NCBI GenBank assembly: GCA_029990175.1
Contig: JARKIP010000011.1
Location: 24,774,001-24,838,000 of the forward strand
DNA: 64,000 bases
Source of the DNA: Petunia secreta
Taxonomy: Eukaryota > Streptophyta > Magnoliopsida > Solanales > Solanaceae
Reading direction: 5' to 3'
Position 1 is the first letter of the stretch. Each line of letters begins with the position of its first letter. A model generated the notes under the pieces. That model ran no database searches and was not told where the DNA came from. It saw nothing but the letters and a program-made list of their open reading frames with translations. Below are positions 23,765-34,449 of this stretch, in pieces. The translations under genes and the position numbers were made by a program.

Positions 23765-23890
23765 CAAATCGAGCAAGAGAATTGCTCTACATATTCACAC
23801 CAGGGGCCAAAACTTGAGCAAATGGAAGCAACCTTTACTACAACTATTAATGGCCTTAGAGTTCTGTTATCTTGAAATGAATTTTTCATT

Positions 23891-24460
23891 ACATTCATTT
23901 ATATTTTAGTTTAAAGTTTAATTTATTCTTTTGTGTAAATAATAAATTAATTTTTCAAATATATTTTTAATTAATTATGATTGATTAAAAAATCGATTCT
24001 ATGGTCAAGTCATTAATAATGTGGTAAATTTTCTTTCCAAAAATTTTAAGCTTTTTTCTTCATTTATTTCAAAATCAAGTTTTTTATAATAGAAATTTTT
24101 CTAATATTTCAGAACTATTAATTAAACTCATATCTATCGATAAGATTTTTTAAAATTAGATATAATATAACTAATAGTAAAATTTTAGGACCCACTCTAC
24201 GCGATAAAATAGAATACTATCATCAAAAGGTTTAAGGGATCAAAGGCCGCATAGAAAACCGACTTCAAACATAATCAGGAATGCATCTAATTACCATAAA
24301 TTATATCTAAAACGAAGTTGAAGTAGGAAACATAAATATCTCTATTTATACACCCCTCTTGCTCAAACTAGGGTAAATTTTTCCATTTCTCTTGTTCTTG
24401 AACCCAAAGAAAACTCAGTTGTTCTTATTGCGACAATTTGTACCAACGTAATTTTGATCA
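23891..24460. other. AT-rich unassigned sequence
   Basis: Very AT-rich up to about 24200. No gene or repeat boundary was seen. Confidence 0.45.
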
Positions 24461-24972
24461 GTAGCCATTTTTGGACGCGCTTATTAGGGACTATCCACCG
24501 TTTCGAAATTCACTGAAGAATAGCCAAAAATTCGCGCGCACACTTAAGCTCCATTAGTGTTGGAAAAACACCCCAGACTAATCCCATAACAAAATACTGG
24601 GGCTTTGAATAAAACTTATTCAAAGCCCAAGTATTTTGTTATGAGACTTTATATATAAAGCTTCAGTCCCCATAACAAAATGCTGGGGCTTTGAACAAGT
24701 TTTGTTCACAGCCCCAGCATTTTGTTATGGGACTGAAGCTTTATATAAAGTCCCATAACAAAATGCTGGGGCCTTGAACAAAACTTGTTCAAAGCCCCAG
24801 TATTTTATACTGGGATTAGTTTACTTCAGCTTCCCAGTATAAGTACTGGGGCTTTGAACAAAACTTGTTCAAAGCCCCAGTATTTATACTGTGATTTGTC
24901 CGGAGGTGGCTAGTCTTCAAACAATTTTGCATCACTGGCTAGTATTCATTTAACGCGGTCAAAACTGGCTGC
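24461..24972. mobile_element. Foldback element with nested palindromes
   Basis: Four head-to-tail units, each its own hairpin built on GGGGCTTTGAACAA / TTGTTCAAAGCCCC, at about 24583-24645, 24645-24752, 24752-24814 and 24833-24893. The second unit has the longest arms, including GACTTTATATATAAAG / CTTTATATAAAGTC. Units 1 and 3 can also pair with each other around unit 2. Ends at 24461-24479 (GTAGCCATTTTTGGACGCG) and 24954-24972 form an imperfect terminal inverted repeat, 15 of 19 matching. The target duplication is not clear. It encodes nothing; it resembles a foldback MITE. Confidence 0.7.
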
Positions 24973-25002
24973 GTGACTAAATTTTTACCTCTTTGTCGTG
25001 GT

Positions 25003-25712
25003 CTTTTGCCCATCGACAAAGTTACACAATCGTTCAAAGAACGCATATTCGCACCCATTATCACCTAGTATATGTGTGAATGGTTTCACAACATAGGGTG
25101 AATTAAATTTTTGATACCAGATCCAAATACTTTACATCCTCTTCTATTAAACTAAACTTCCTGGCAGAATATTCGACTTGACATCCAATCTAGTAATTTT
25201 TGTTCATCATCAAAATCTTTCATGAGCTGTATTTTACTGCAATCATCAATTAATTCTTCAAAATCCTTTAATTCTTGAGATAAGGTATGATCTTTGTAGT
25301 CTCTTTAAGATCGGTAAGATCAATTTCAAAATTCACAATTTTAATACGATTTTCATAATCGATCATCATACCACCCTCATGAAGGTTCTTTACAACACTT
25401 TTTTTTTTTTTTTTTTTGGCAAATTACAGCCATCGTATTGGCAATTTGAGAGAAAATTTTGCAGAAATCTGTACCGAACCTCAAGGGTTCATTCTTTTGG
25501 AATCAAAGGTATACATCTTTCTCATGGACTCTTTGCCAATCGACAAAGTTACACGATCATTCAAAGAACGCATATGCGCAATGACTACCTCGTACATGTG
25601 TGAATGGTTTCACAAGAATGAAATTTTGATACTAGCTCTAAATACTTTAGAGTCTCTCCCATTGAACTAATCTTCTTGGTACAATAATTGACTCTACGTC
25701 CATATTGTGCCA
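25003..25712. repeat. Pair of diverged direct repeats
   Basis: 25003-25199 and 25530-25712 share ATCGACAAAGTTACAC, TCAAAGAACGCATAT and TGTGTGAATGGTTTCACA in order. Both + strand copies can be read as IDKVT-SFKERI. Between them a short minus-strand frame (near 25310-25160) reads LKDFEELIDDCSKIQLMKDF and then stops. I do not recognise the protein; it may be a fragment of a host gene or of an old transposon. Confidence 0.5.
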
Positions 25713-25934
25713 TAGTAGCCTCATAGACTTCATTAGAAATTAAATTACCAATTTTTCATTATAACCCGTCAAATTGAATTAGAACTATTTTGATTTTAAA
25801 ATTGAAAATGCGGGTTTAGGGTTTGGTAAGAGGAAGACAAGGTTGTATTAACACCTGGAGAATTTTCTAAGTGACCCTAAAACTTCACGCAATAGTTAAA
25901 AGGGACACTTGTGTCTCACAAAAAAAAAGGATAA

Positions 25935-26950
25935 GAACATTAGTTTTAAGAATGAGGTACGCAAGACACATTATTAATTAAGGCTAGTAATGAGGTTAAT
26001 TTAGTTAAAAGTTAATTTTTTTAAACCCCGATGTTATTAAATTTAAGGCAAATTAAGCTCAGTGTCATTATAGGGCACTTTTTTTAAAAAAATATAGCAA
26101 TATTTAGTCACTTTACCTAACATAGCAATATCTTTACAATGCTACCAAACATGTCACAAAACAATCCTAGATCTCCTTCTTTCTTTTCACTCTTTTCTCT
26201 CTTCTTTCTCCCTACCCCACTGATTTTCGTGTCGTCGGTGACATCCCGAACCCCTCTGGCGTCTTCTCCGACAACTCCATTCCCGTCACCGCTCCATTGT
26301 CTGCTGCTCCGACGCTGACGGCATTGTACGCTACTCTGTTGTGCGCTGACATTTCAGCTGTTCTGTTTCTTCCATGGTCCGCTGCATCACAGTCTGTGGA
26401 TCTAGTTTCCTCTGTCAGCGACGACGCTGTGTATCTGCTCCATCGGATCTGCTGGGATTTTCTTTTTCTTTTTTCTTTATTTAGTTTTTCCGATGACTAC
26501 AACGGTATGGTGTGTATACGGTGGTTATGGTGGCTGGTTTCCCATGAGGACCTGGCGGCGCTGCTGCTTTGATCTTTTTTTTAAAAAAAAAAAAAAATTT
26601 CCACTAGGACACGACGGAACTACGGTGGTTGTGGTGTATGTTTGTTGGCTGTTGACTGTATGGAATGTATTACATGTGTATTCTCATTGTATACGCAGTG
26701 TATGCTCTTTATATATAGTGAATATATACCAAACATACAATGAATATACACTTGTCATACAATAAATATGCAACACGTAGTTTGGGTTATCGATTTGTAT
26801 ACGGTGTATATGTCCGGTGAATGAACACATATACTGTGCATACAGTAGCCATACTAAAAATGTACAAACATACAATTACCGTATGCATGTGTATCTACTG
26901 TATTTTGAATATATGCACAATGTACCTATTGTCCATACACTGTACACTAA
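25935..26950 (+). repeat. Dispersed repeat, truncated copy
   Basis: It aligns with 52967-53960 over about 1 kb in the same orientation. Shared blocks include GAGACACATTATTAATTAAG-like words, TGCTACCAAACATGTCACAAA and CGGTGACATCCCGAACCCC. The terminal part found near 54060-54150 of the other copy is absent, so this copy is cut at about 26950. Confidence 0.75.
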
Positions 26951-27440
26951 AAAATTGCATATTATCTAGGGATTTTTCTAGGAATTAAAAAGGAAAATCC
27001 ACAGGAAATTTAGTTTCTTGCGGATATTCCTGCCAAAAAGAATCCAAAGAAAATAACCTCGTGGGTAATTTTTTATTGCGGATTTTCAAGTCGCAAGTAA
27101 GTTGCCTGCAGATTTTTCCCATGAAATCATAGAAATCCAAAAGAAATTTTGGCAAAATATGCGCGCAAAAAGGAATTTTTCTAAGGATGTTCATGGGAAT
27201 CCGCATGAAATTCCCTCTCAAAACCCCCAAATAAATCCTCAAGAAATTTTTGGTAAAAGTTCGAAGACAAAAATACCCGCAAGAAAATCCCCTTGTAATA
27301 TCACAGGTAAGCATAATTTTTCGCACGAAATCCTAATCAAAATTGGCAGGAAATTCTCAATTTAATTTGTTTCAAGGAAAATCCCCATGTAAAGCTAATG
27401 AAAATCGAGAATTTTCCCATCAAATTTCAGTCAGATCTTA
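26951..27440. other. Segment saturated with short AAATTC / GAAATT-type words
   Basis: Words such as GGAAATTT, GGATTTTC, GGAAATTC and AAATCCGCA-like motifs recur every 15-30 bp on both strands. The density resembles subterminal repeats of DNA transposons, but no termini were identified. Open frames here look accidental. Confidence 0.4.
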
Positions 27441-27934
27441 TTCTTTCGTACCAAATTCTATTGCATATATCTCTATAACAAGTATTTTTTATCCTCATTA
27501 TCAAGATCCAGTTACATATTAAATGCAAAATCATTCAATATAACAAAGAGAAATTATACTTAATTAATAACATTAATATGTAATGATGTACAAATACAAA
27601 CTGAACATATTGCAGATCTCTACTGCAAAACCTAAAGTGCTACAGACTATAAAAAAAAAAATACATCTTCAAAACAAGCTAAGAACATTGTCTACAAATA
27701 TACCCCATAGATTGATTAGAACTCTGAATTTATCTTGTGAATCAGTGAATAATATTCAGCCCTTTTATTTCTTCTCCATAATACTTCTAAATGAAACATT
27801 TGTATCAACTCTCCATTCTATGCTTTAATTGTGTATAGATCATCCCATTGCCAGATCATATTGTGGCACTTCCAGCAAGACTAATGTCGAATGTGAATTA
27901 GCATTTTCTGCCTTGTAATCGATCAAGCATCACT
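27441..27934. other. Left flank of the gypsy element
   Basis: AT-rich, no gene seen. It continues, after removal of the insertion, into 39105 onward. Confidence 0.5.
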
Positions 27935-27939
27935 AGATC

Positions 27940-28666
27940 TGATGCGATCCGGATTAGTACCCGAAGCCATGGAGGGTTCATGCTCAATACCAGGAGCTTG
28001 GAATGCTTCAAAAGGGATTGGAATCCAAGAATCAAGCCCAAGGTTTGGCCAAACAAGCAAATGAGAGCTTACTGGAATTTGGGTCCATGCAATCGCGAGG
28101 CAACATGCGTGATCACGCAGAAGCAGCCAACTCTAGTGAGCGATCGCGATATGCTCAACGCGATCGTGATGAAGCTTCATGAACACATGACACGATCTCG
28201 ACATCCAAGATGCGGTTGCAATGAAGAATGGAAAGGCGAGATTCTCAAAATCAGCAATATAGGCTATTTAGTCCATTTATCATTGTATTTAACTAGCTAC
28301 TATAAATAGCATAATTCTAGGGGTTTAGAGTTAGATTTTTGATGATGAATGATTGAGAATACTCTTGTGAGAGTGTGTATGAGTTGTATCCCTTTTCCTC
28401 TTCTTGGATCTCTCTTGGATTCTCTTGTGTAAGAGATCCATTGCTTGAGTTTAAGTCCCTTCCCCCTTGGATATTGATCTTTGATTGTATCGTCTAAATT
28501 AGGGTATTACAATTTTTTTGTAGTGTTATAATTTACCTACAATTGTGAGATTTGATTCCTTTCTTGCTTCTATCTATCCCCCTATTCCCTTCTATCTTTA
28601 CTTTGTGTCGTTGATTTTATCTTTTGGTTCCTTGTTTTCCTATGCTTAGTGTTTAGGATCCTATTA
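27940..28666 (+). repeat. Gypsy 5' LTR
   Basis: Aligns throughout with 38383-39104, for example at CAAGAATCAAGCC and TAGCTACTATAAATAGC. The latter holds the probable TATA (TATAAATA, near 28303). Its last bases TTA replace the CA end. Confidence 0.88.
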
Positions 28667-28668
28667 TT

Positions 28669-28680
28669 TGGTATCACAGC
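28669..28680 (+). promoter_or_regulatory. Primer binding site (tRNA-Met type)
   Basis: TGGTATCACAGC, two bases after the LTR. It differs by one base from the usual TGGTATCAGAGC complementary to initiator tRNA-Met. Confidence 0.8.
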
Positions 28681-29721
28681 TCGGATCGGTGTTTGTTTCT
28701 ACAAATACTGTCTAGGTTTTGATTTTTTAAATCTGAAAATCACAACAACAAAAAGAAAATTAAAAAATTCCAATAATTGAGTCATAGATTTAGGGTTTTT
28801 TGGGATGAAAATTTTGTTGAAAGTTGTTGATTATTGATACTAGAAGCTGTGCTTGGAAGGAATTGAACAACAAATAATATTTGGGACATCAATTTGTAGA
28901 TTCAAAATCTAGCGTTCTTCAATTTTTTCAAAAAGTGATTTGGGGCTATTTCGATTTGGTTGTTATTTTTGAAGAATTGATCATTGGGGTTTGTTAGCGG
29001 ACTGATAAGGAGACTATATCTCAAATTTGGAGAAAAAATTAGTTGATTTGTGAAGATTGAAGTGAAGAAAATTTCTAGAAATTCGGGCTTCATAATCCCA
29101 GAATTGTTTTTCACGATCGCACGCCCTCGGTGGCGTTCACACAGATTTGTTGACTGATTGTTCTTCGCGATCACGTGGCAACAGTGCAAGGCTGTTGACT
29201 TCTTCATCGCCATAGAGACGAAACTCACGCGATAGCGCAGAACTGAAAAACAGTCTCTTAACATATTACTCAGAACAACCCCTAAATATTATCAAATCAC
29301 CCAAACCCCTTTAATATCATCAAATACACTAAGTTTCTAGATCAGACACAAAATTTCATCCAATTCCAATATCGTTTCGTGCCAATTCGATTCGTGTTTT
29401 TTTCTCTTTTCAGTTTCGCTGCGTGTTTATTTATTCCTAGTCTATTTGTGTGTCTTTGTCTGTTTCTTTGGTGTCTTATAATCTCCACTCTGACTCGGAG
29501 CATGGATACTTACCTTGAGAATTTGAGGTTGTAGAACCTTGAAGAGATTAAGGGAACCCTTGAATGGAAAAAGGCTTGAGTGGTGAGAACATTAGTGTGG
29601 TCACAAAAGCCATTGACCTTGAGTGTATACACGAGTGGAAAGAAAATTGAGTGTTCATATATTGAATGATGCACGCAAGAGAGTGAATTTGTGAGATCCT
29701 TTTCTCTTTATTATTTCAACT
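28681..29721 (+). other. Gypsy 5' leader
   Basis: About 1 kb without a recognisable reading frame. gag may have decayed here; near 29490-29580 short coding-like pieces occur but are too broken to assign. Confidence 0.5.
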
Positions 29722-29991
29722 ATGTCATCAGATGATGATTGCAGAGGTTATGACTCCTATGGAGATTATTGGAGTTGCTATGATGAGTGCGGAGACTATG
29801 GTTCCTATAATGATGGTGGAAGTTACTATGATGACTCGGGGGACTATGGTTCTTATGGTGATGAAGCGAGTTACTATGGTGATCATGGAGCTTGTGGAGA
29901 CTATGAGGCTTATGGGGATGAATGTAATGATGAAAACTCCTATGCTTCTAGTCTTGGATTTGATGATAGTGACGCTTCAAGGTACAATACT
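29722..29991 (+). pseudogene. Gypsy Tyr/Gly/Asp-rich ORF, cut by element B
   Basis: The 90-residue frame is built of repeats such as DYGSYGDE, SYYDDSGDYG and GDYEAYGDEC. Composition is mainly Tyr, Gly, Asp and Ser, with regularly spaced Cys. It looks disordered and is plausibly the C-terminal part of gag. Element B inserted at its 3' end. After removing element B and one TSD copy, the reading continues at 35770 only with a frameshift. The acidic DELENVDSDIERIDDEVYY stretch follows there, so both parts probably belonged to one protein. Confidence 0.5.
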
Positions 29992-31306
29992 TGATGTTTG
30001 GCATTTTATGCCTATATTTCCTTAATATTTCCTCACGTTTTAATACTTTATTCGCTCGTTTTATAGTTTATAAATGTGGTTTTGCACTAATTTTATGTCG
30101 TGTGTATGTAGGTTGTGATGCAGTGCAATTGGAGGTTTTAAGAGCATGATTGAGCAAGAAAAGATTGGATTTTGATTGAGGATTGGATCGAGCACACGAA
30201 GGTACGACACGAGCAAGCAAAAGAGCAAGGAACGAAGCAGATTGGCTGGGCGCCACAGGGGGCGCGCCGCGCCAGCCACCGCGCCCAGCTTCTGGCGCGT
30301 TTGGCTGCGCGGCGCAGAGCCATAGCGTGCAAAGTTTGACGGGGTCTGCCTTGGGTCACGCGTTCCGAGGCGCGGGGCGCCCGTTATAGCGCCCCTTGTG
30401 CGCGTTTTAACTTCCTATTTCGTCTAGAATTGGGTCTAACTTATTACTAGGTATTTGTAAACACTATAAATAGTCTTTTACTTAGTTTTTGAGAGGAGTT
30501 CAGACCTTTGGAGCAAGTTTTGGAGGAGAGGGGAGGAGCCCTAGATGTCTTCTACACAAGTTCTTTCTCTCTTTCTCTTATTCTTCTCTTTAATTCTATA
30601 GTTTGTTTGTTCTCGGGTTAGAGTAAATACATGAAGGTTGATGTTTGAAAGTTGATTTCTATATATTGATTTACCATTGTGGATTGTTTATTCTTTCTTG
30701 AGCATAATTGTTTGATTATTGAGGCCTGATAATTGAACACTATCCATGGTTTTTAGATTGAACTCGAAAGAGGGAATTTAATTACGTAATAAGAAAGAAT
30801 AGGACTAGTTTGTGAACCCGGGCATCGGGGAACCAATTTGTGAGTAGGATAGACATATACTTGCTCGCCTAGTTTAACTCATTACAGAATTCGTTAATGC
30901 GTGCACGTGATTCAACCCATAGACATATAGGGATTGGAGTAGCCTGCATAGACCGTGAAGAATCGAAAGGTTTTCATGGGTACATTTAACCTGTAGTTAG
31001 CAATCTAGGAAATCAAGAAGTAGAATCAACTGGAAAACTCAACTGGATTGTTCGTAACTCTGACCCGGGACCGTCATCTTTTATTGATAACAACCTATAA
31101 TTGGCTCTATTACTTGACTTTAGTTATTTGTTTTAATTATTGCTTTAGTTAGTAACATTCTCAACCATTGGAAAAAGATCCCTGAATAGTTTTTTAGGAA
31201 ATTGTTTGCTAGAATTCAGTCTAAATAGTCCTCGTGGGAACGATACTCTACTTATCACTTTATTACTTGTCGACCACGTATACTTGCGTGTGCGTTGGGA
31301 GCAACA
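29992..31306 (+). repeat. Element B 5' LTR
   Basis: 1,315 bp, starting TGATGTTTGGC and ending GGGAGCAACA. TATAAATA at 30465-30472. GC-rich block at about 30247-30400 in an otherwise AT-rich LTR. Confidence 0.93.
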
Positions 31307-31312
31307 AGTTTT

Positions 31313-31330
31313 TGGCGCCGTTGCCGGGGA
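31313..31330 (+). promoter_or_regulatory. Primer binding site, element B
   Basis: TGGCGCCGTTGCCGGGGA, six bases after the LTR end. This is the site typical of plant Athila elements (tRNA-Asp). Confidence 0.9.
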
Positions 31331-31429
31331 CTAATTATTGACTGTTTCTTTTTGAACAATTTATTATTTTCTATTCAGGTTTAATTTTTTTAATTTTATT
31401 TTTAGTTTATTATTGTATTACTAGTTTAC

Positions 31430-32419
31430 ATGGCATCTTTTAATGAAAGTGGGTTGAATGATGGTTGCTCAAATTTTATTGATTCTTGTCTACTTTGTGG
31501 AGGACATCACTTGTGGGAAAATTGTCTAACTCTTTTAACCCTACGAGACTGGTTATGTGAATTTTCTACCACCTTTGATTGGAATTTTTGTAAATTGTGT
31601 GGTGGTCGGTGGAATGATTGTCCTAAGTGTCATGCTCCTTCCCCCAATAATTTTTGTGGTGATTCTAATGATGTTTGTGAGTTTGACAGGAGCGATAAAG
31701 TGCAGGTTGTTAGCGAAACTTGGCTAATGGAGCAAGCCAAACTCTTAGAAGCTTATGGGGATTTCAGGAGTGAACTTACAAATATGACGAGGCAATTTAT
31801 GGAAGAAAGGGTTGTGCTCAGGCAAGAGATCGACGAATTTGGCTTGACTATTCACGACTTGGAGGAGAATTTGAGTGATATGGTTGAGGTGTCTAATGCC
31901 CAATTATCAGTTGTCGTGAATAGTAGATTTGAGATAGGAGAGCTTAGAAGCCAATTTGAGGAGCAAAAAGTGGAATTCCTACCATTCGACATAATATTAG
32001 TTGATGATGCCAAGGTTGAGGAAATCACATTAGAGTCAAGTGAGGAAATAGAAAACATCATAGGTGAGGACTCTAGTGTTTGTGCAAGTGAGGGTGTCAA
32101 AAGTAATGCAACTTTAGAATTGAAGCGCATTGGACCTCATTCCAATCATTTTTCAACATTGTGTTTGGATGGTGACATGAAAATTGAGCCACCCGAGCCT
32201 ATGAAGAAACAAAAGGAGGAGGAACAAGGTGCCTATATTTTAGAGTTTGTGATGCCGAGGAGACAAAACGACATCCCTCATTTAAAGGCTAAGAAGTGCG
32301 AAATGCGGCATTATTTACTTGGTCCTTTTATATTTTTGCCACCACCCCAATACCATAGTCGTAAGCTTGAGGCAAAGTTGGGGATTCAATTCATTAGTTC
32401 AAGGTGGAGACAAAAGTGA
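31430..32419 (+). CDS. Gag-like protein of element B, intact
   Basis: 329 residues from ATG 31430 (MASFNESG), a start also used in element A. The zinc knuckle CLLCGGHHLWENC spans residues 20-32 (CX2CX3HX4C, the spacing of Athila gag). A second Cys cluster, CKLCGGRWNDCPKC, spans 54-67. A predicted coiled coil lies at about 95-180 (EQAKLLEAYGDF, EERVVLRQEIDEF). A Pro-rich, charged part follows, and the end is GIQFISSRWRQK. It is likely an RNA-binding or particle protein that packages the element RNA. No protease, RT or integrase follows, so movement would need helper proteins. It is shorter than normal Athila gag. Expression not shown. Confidence 0.75.
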   Translation: MASFNESGLNDGCSNFIDSCLLCGGHHLWENCLTLLTLRDWLCEFSTTFDWNFCKLCGGRWNDCPKCHAPSPNNFCGDSNDVCEFDRSDKVQVVSETWLMEQAKLLEAYGDFRSELTNMTRQFMEERVVLRQEIDEFGLTIHDLEENLSDMVEVSNAQLSVVVNSRFEIGELRSQFEEQKVEFLPFDIILVDDAKVEEITLESSEEIENIIGEDSSVCASEGVKSNATLELKRIGPHSNHFSTLCLDGDMKIEPPEPMKKQKEEEQGAYILEFVMPRRQNDIPHLKAKKCEMRHYLLGPFIFLPPPQYHSRKLEAKLGIQFISSRWRQK

Positions 32420-32431
32420 TAAAGTTGTCTT

Positions 32432-32479
32432 CGTCGTGCCACGACGTTAACTAAGGCGCTTCTCGGGAGGCAACCCGAG
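32432..32479 (+). other. Twin RNA hairpins after the gag-like CDS, element B
   Basis: CGTCGTG-C-CACGACG (32432-32446), then CTCGGG-AGGCAA-CCCGAG (32462-32479), directly after the stop. The second stem differs from element A by a T:A to C:G exchange on both sides, which keeps the pairing. The loop AGGCAA is unchanged. Confidence 0.72.
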
Positions 32480-34430
32480 TATGTACTTGTATTATTTTAT
32501 TTATAGTGTCATGTAGTTGTTGTTTTTCCTTGGATTGCAGGTTCATGTAATGTCGAGGCTAAGTGTGGGGTGTCCTCACCCTTGCCTAATGTTGATGACC
32601 TGATGAGGGAAGTCTGAGTACCTCATACGATATGGAAGCTTGGAGGATGCTAGCACCAAGGACTAGAATCTTCAGGGAAGTTTTCTTTACCTTGCGCTTT
32701 CTTATTTTTAGCACTGAGGACAGTGCTTAGTTTAAGTGTGGGGTGGGGAACTACCCTTTATTTATTTTTGAGGTTAGGGATGCATGTACCGTAGGATTTT
32801 CTTTTGTTACTTGACTTTATTTTTATTTGTTTCTTGCTTTAATATATGAAAAAAAAAAATAGAAAACCAATGAAAAATTCCAAAAAGATTTTCCTTTTAG
32901 TTTTATTAGTGGTACATGTCATCCACCCCGTGGTTTTTCTTATGGCCTCGATTCTTTTCCACGGGGAGGCCTTTGAACCGGGTAGTATTTCTATTTTTAG
33001 GATTAGGATAGTTAGTTGTAGATGACCCTAGACGAAGGAATAGGTGGAATGCTAGGTGCCTTTGATGTGTTTGATACCGATGGACTTGGACTTGATTGCA
33101 TGTGCTATTTGTGGTATCCTTGGGTTTTAATTGTGATGCATGCTTAGGAAAAACATGGAACGACCCCCTTGAGATGCTTGAGTCCGCTTGCTTAACTTTG
33201 TTGTGAACCTTTGTGCATGAGTGCTTAAATTTCCACAAGTTGCATTCTAAATGCTTGATTGGGAGTTGTTGATGGAGCCATTTTGTGTGGACCATGTGAT
33301 ATGTGTGTGTGAGGCATATTCTTGTTTACTCCATGTTGCATGTTAATGTCAAGAACTTGCCCCGTGTGTGTGCAAAGCGAAATCCTAGGTTTGCTCTAGT
33401 TGGGAAATGATACAAGGCCTTCTTTTGATTTGTCTGCCCTTACATATATACCTAGAAAGAAAGAGTTGTTGTTGTGATGTCTTTGATCCTTTTTGTTGGT
33501 ACCCACACCCCGAGCCTACCCATTTGTTCTTAATTGACTCTTTTGGGCCTTTACTCCTTAAGCACTTTAGTTGATATTGTGTTGTTATTTTGGAGTTGTG
33601 GTTGGAATTGGGAGGTTTTTGAGTGGAGCTAATGAAGGGGAATAATTGTAAAAAAATTGTGAAGTAGTGAAAAGCATTGGCAAGGTTGGATGAAATTGAG
33701 AAAAAGAAAAAAAATAGCAAAGTTTAAAAGAAAAGAAAAAATTGTGAAAAAAAAAGAAATAAAGAGAAAAGAATATCCATTCCTTGCTAGTGTGTGCTTA
33801 AAAGAAAGGTTGCTACTTGTTGATAAGGTGTGTGAAAGTTGTTGATTGGGTGGATTTGATGAGAAGTGTGGAGAAATATTTGTGATGTATTAAAGTGCTT
33901 AGGGAGGTAGTCACTATTACCCATATGTATCCTACCCGCCCCTTAGCCTACATTACGACCTTTCTAAAGTCCTAGTTAATCCCGATTGGAGTGAGCCTAC
34001 ATTAGTGGAGTCCTACACTACGGGCAAGCCTATGGTACGTTGTGTGTGAGATGTGAGACTTTCATGAGAGTGAGTGAATTTATTTGTATTGCCCCCATTA
34101 TTGATTTTGTGTGTGATCTTTGGGGGGCACTCTTTTGCTTCATATTGGTGAGGGCACGTGGTTTGCATGAAATAGGTGAAGTTGGTGGCTTCTTGGTTGA
34201 GTAGATAGGTGTGATTTTGTGGGAGCATGGTTGCATTAAGTTGAGTTTGTGCATTTGAGCCATTTTGGGGTGGTTGTTCTCATATTTTTGGTTTTGGTAA
34301 ATTGTTGGCATGTTTGTGCATCCATAGTAGTCATGTGTGCATTGGTTCAATGGTCGGTATCAACCATAGTCATAGGCAGACCTGTTTTACCTAGGTTGGA
34401 AGTTATTTGTGATTGCTCGAGGACGAGCAA
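32480..34430 (+). other. Element B non-coding interior
   Basis: No protein domain in any frame; an A-rich stretch lies near 33700-33770. It aligns with 16024-17981 of element A in reverse. Confidence 0.7.
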
Positions 34431-34449
34431 AGGTTCAAGTGTGTGGTGG

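Larger units (their letters stand above)
22090..23890 (+). pseudogene. L1-type LINE, 3' part of ORF2 (RT C-terminus and zf-RVT)
   Basis: Outside the inserted LTR (22285-22812) the translation reads RYRGVPLSSKNIIVS, then, after the LTR, EKIRARISCWISKLLSYDGR, AMKKD and LWIKWMHNYYIK in several frames. These blocks follow the RT core in plant L1 elements. The protein would be the reverse transcriptase/endonuclease of the LINE. Only the 3' end is present, as expected of 5'-truncated LINE copies. Stops and frameshifts are common. No poly-A tail is obvious; AT-rich sequence follows from about 23880. Confidence 0.8.

Noticed and set aside
24583..24893. CRISPR-like array
   Set aside because: Units are palindromes joined directly, without unique spacers of constant length, and the genome is a plant.
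29732..30025. Met/Thr/Val-rich + frame overlapping the Tyr/Gly/Asp ORF
   Set aside because: Same DNA repeats read in the +1 frame; no domain.
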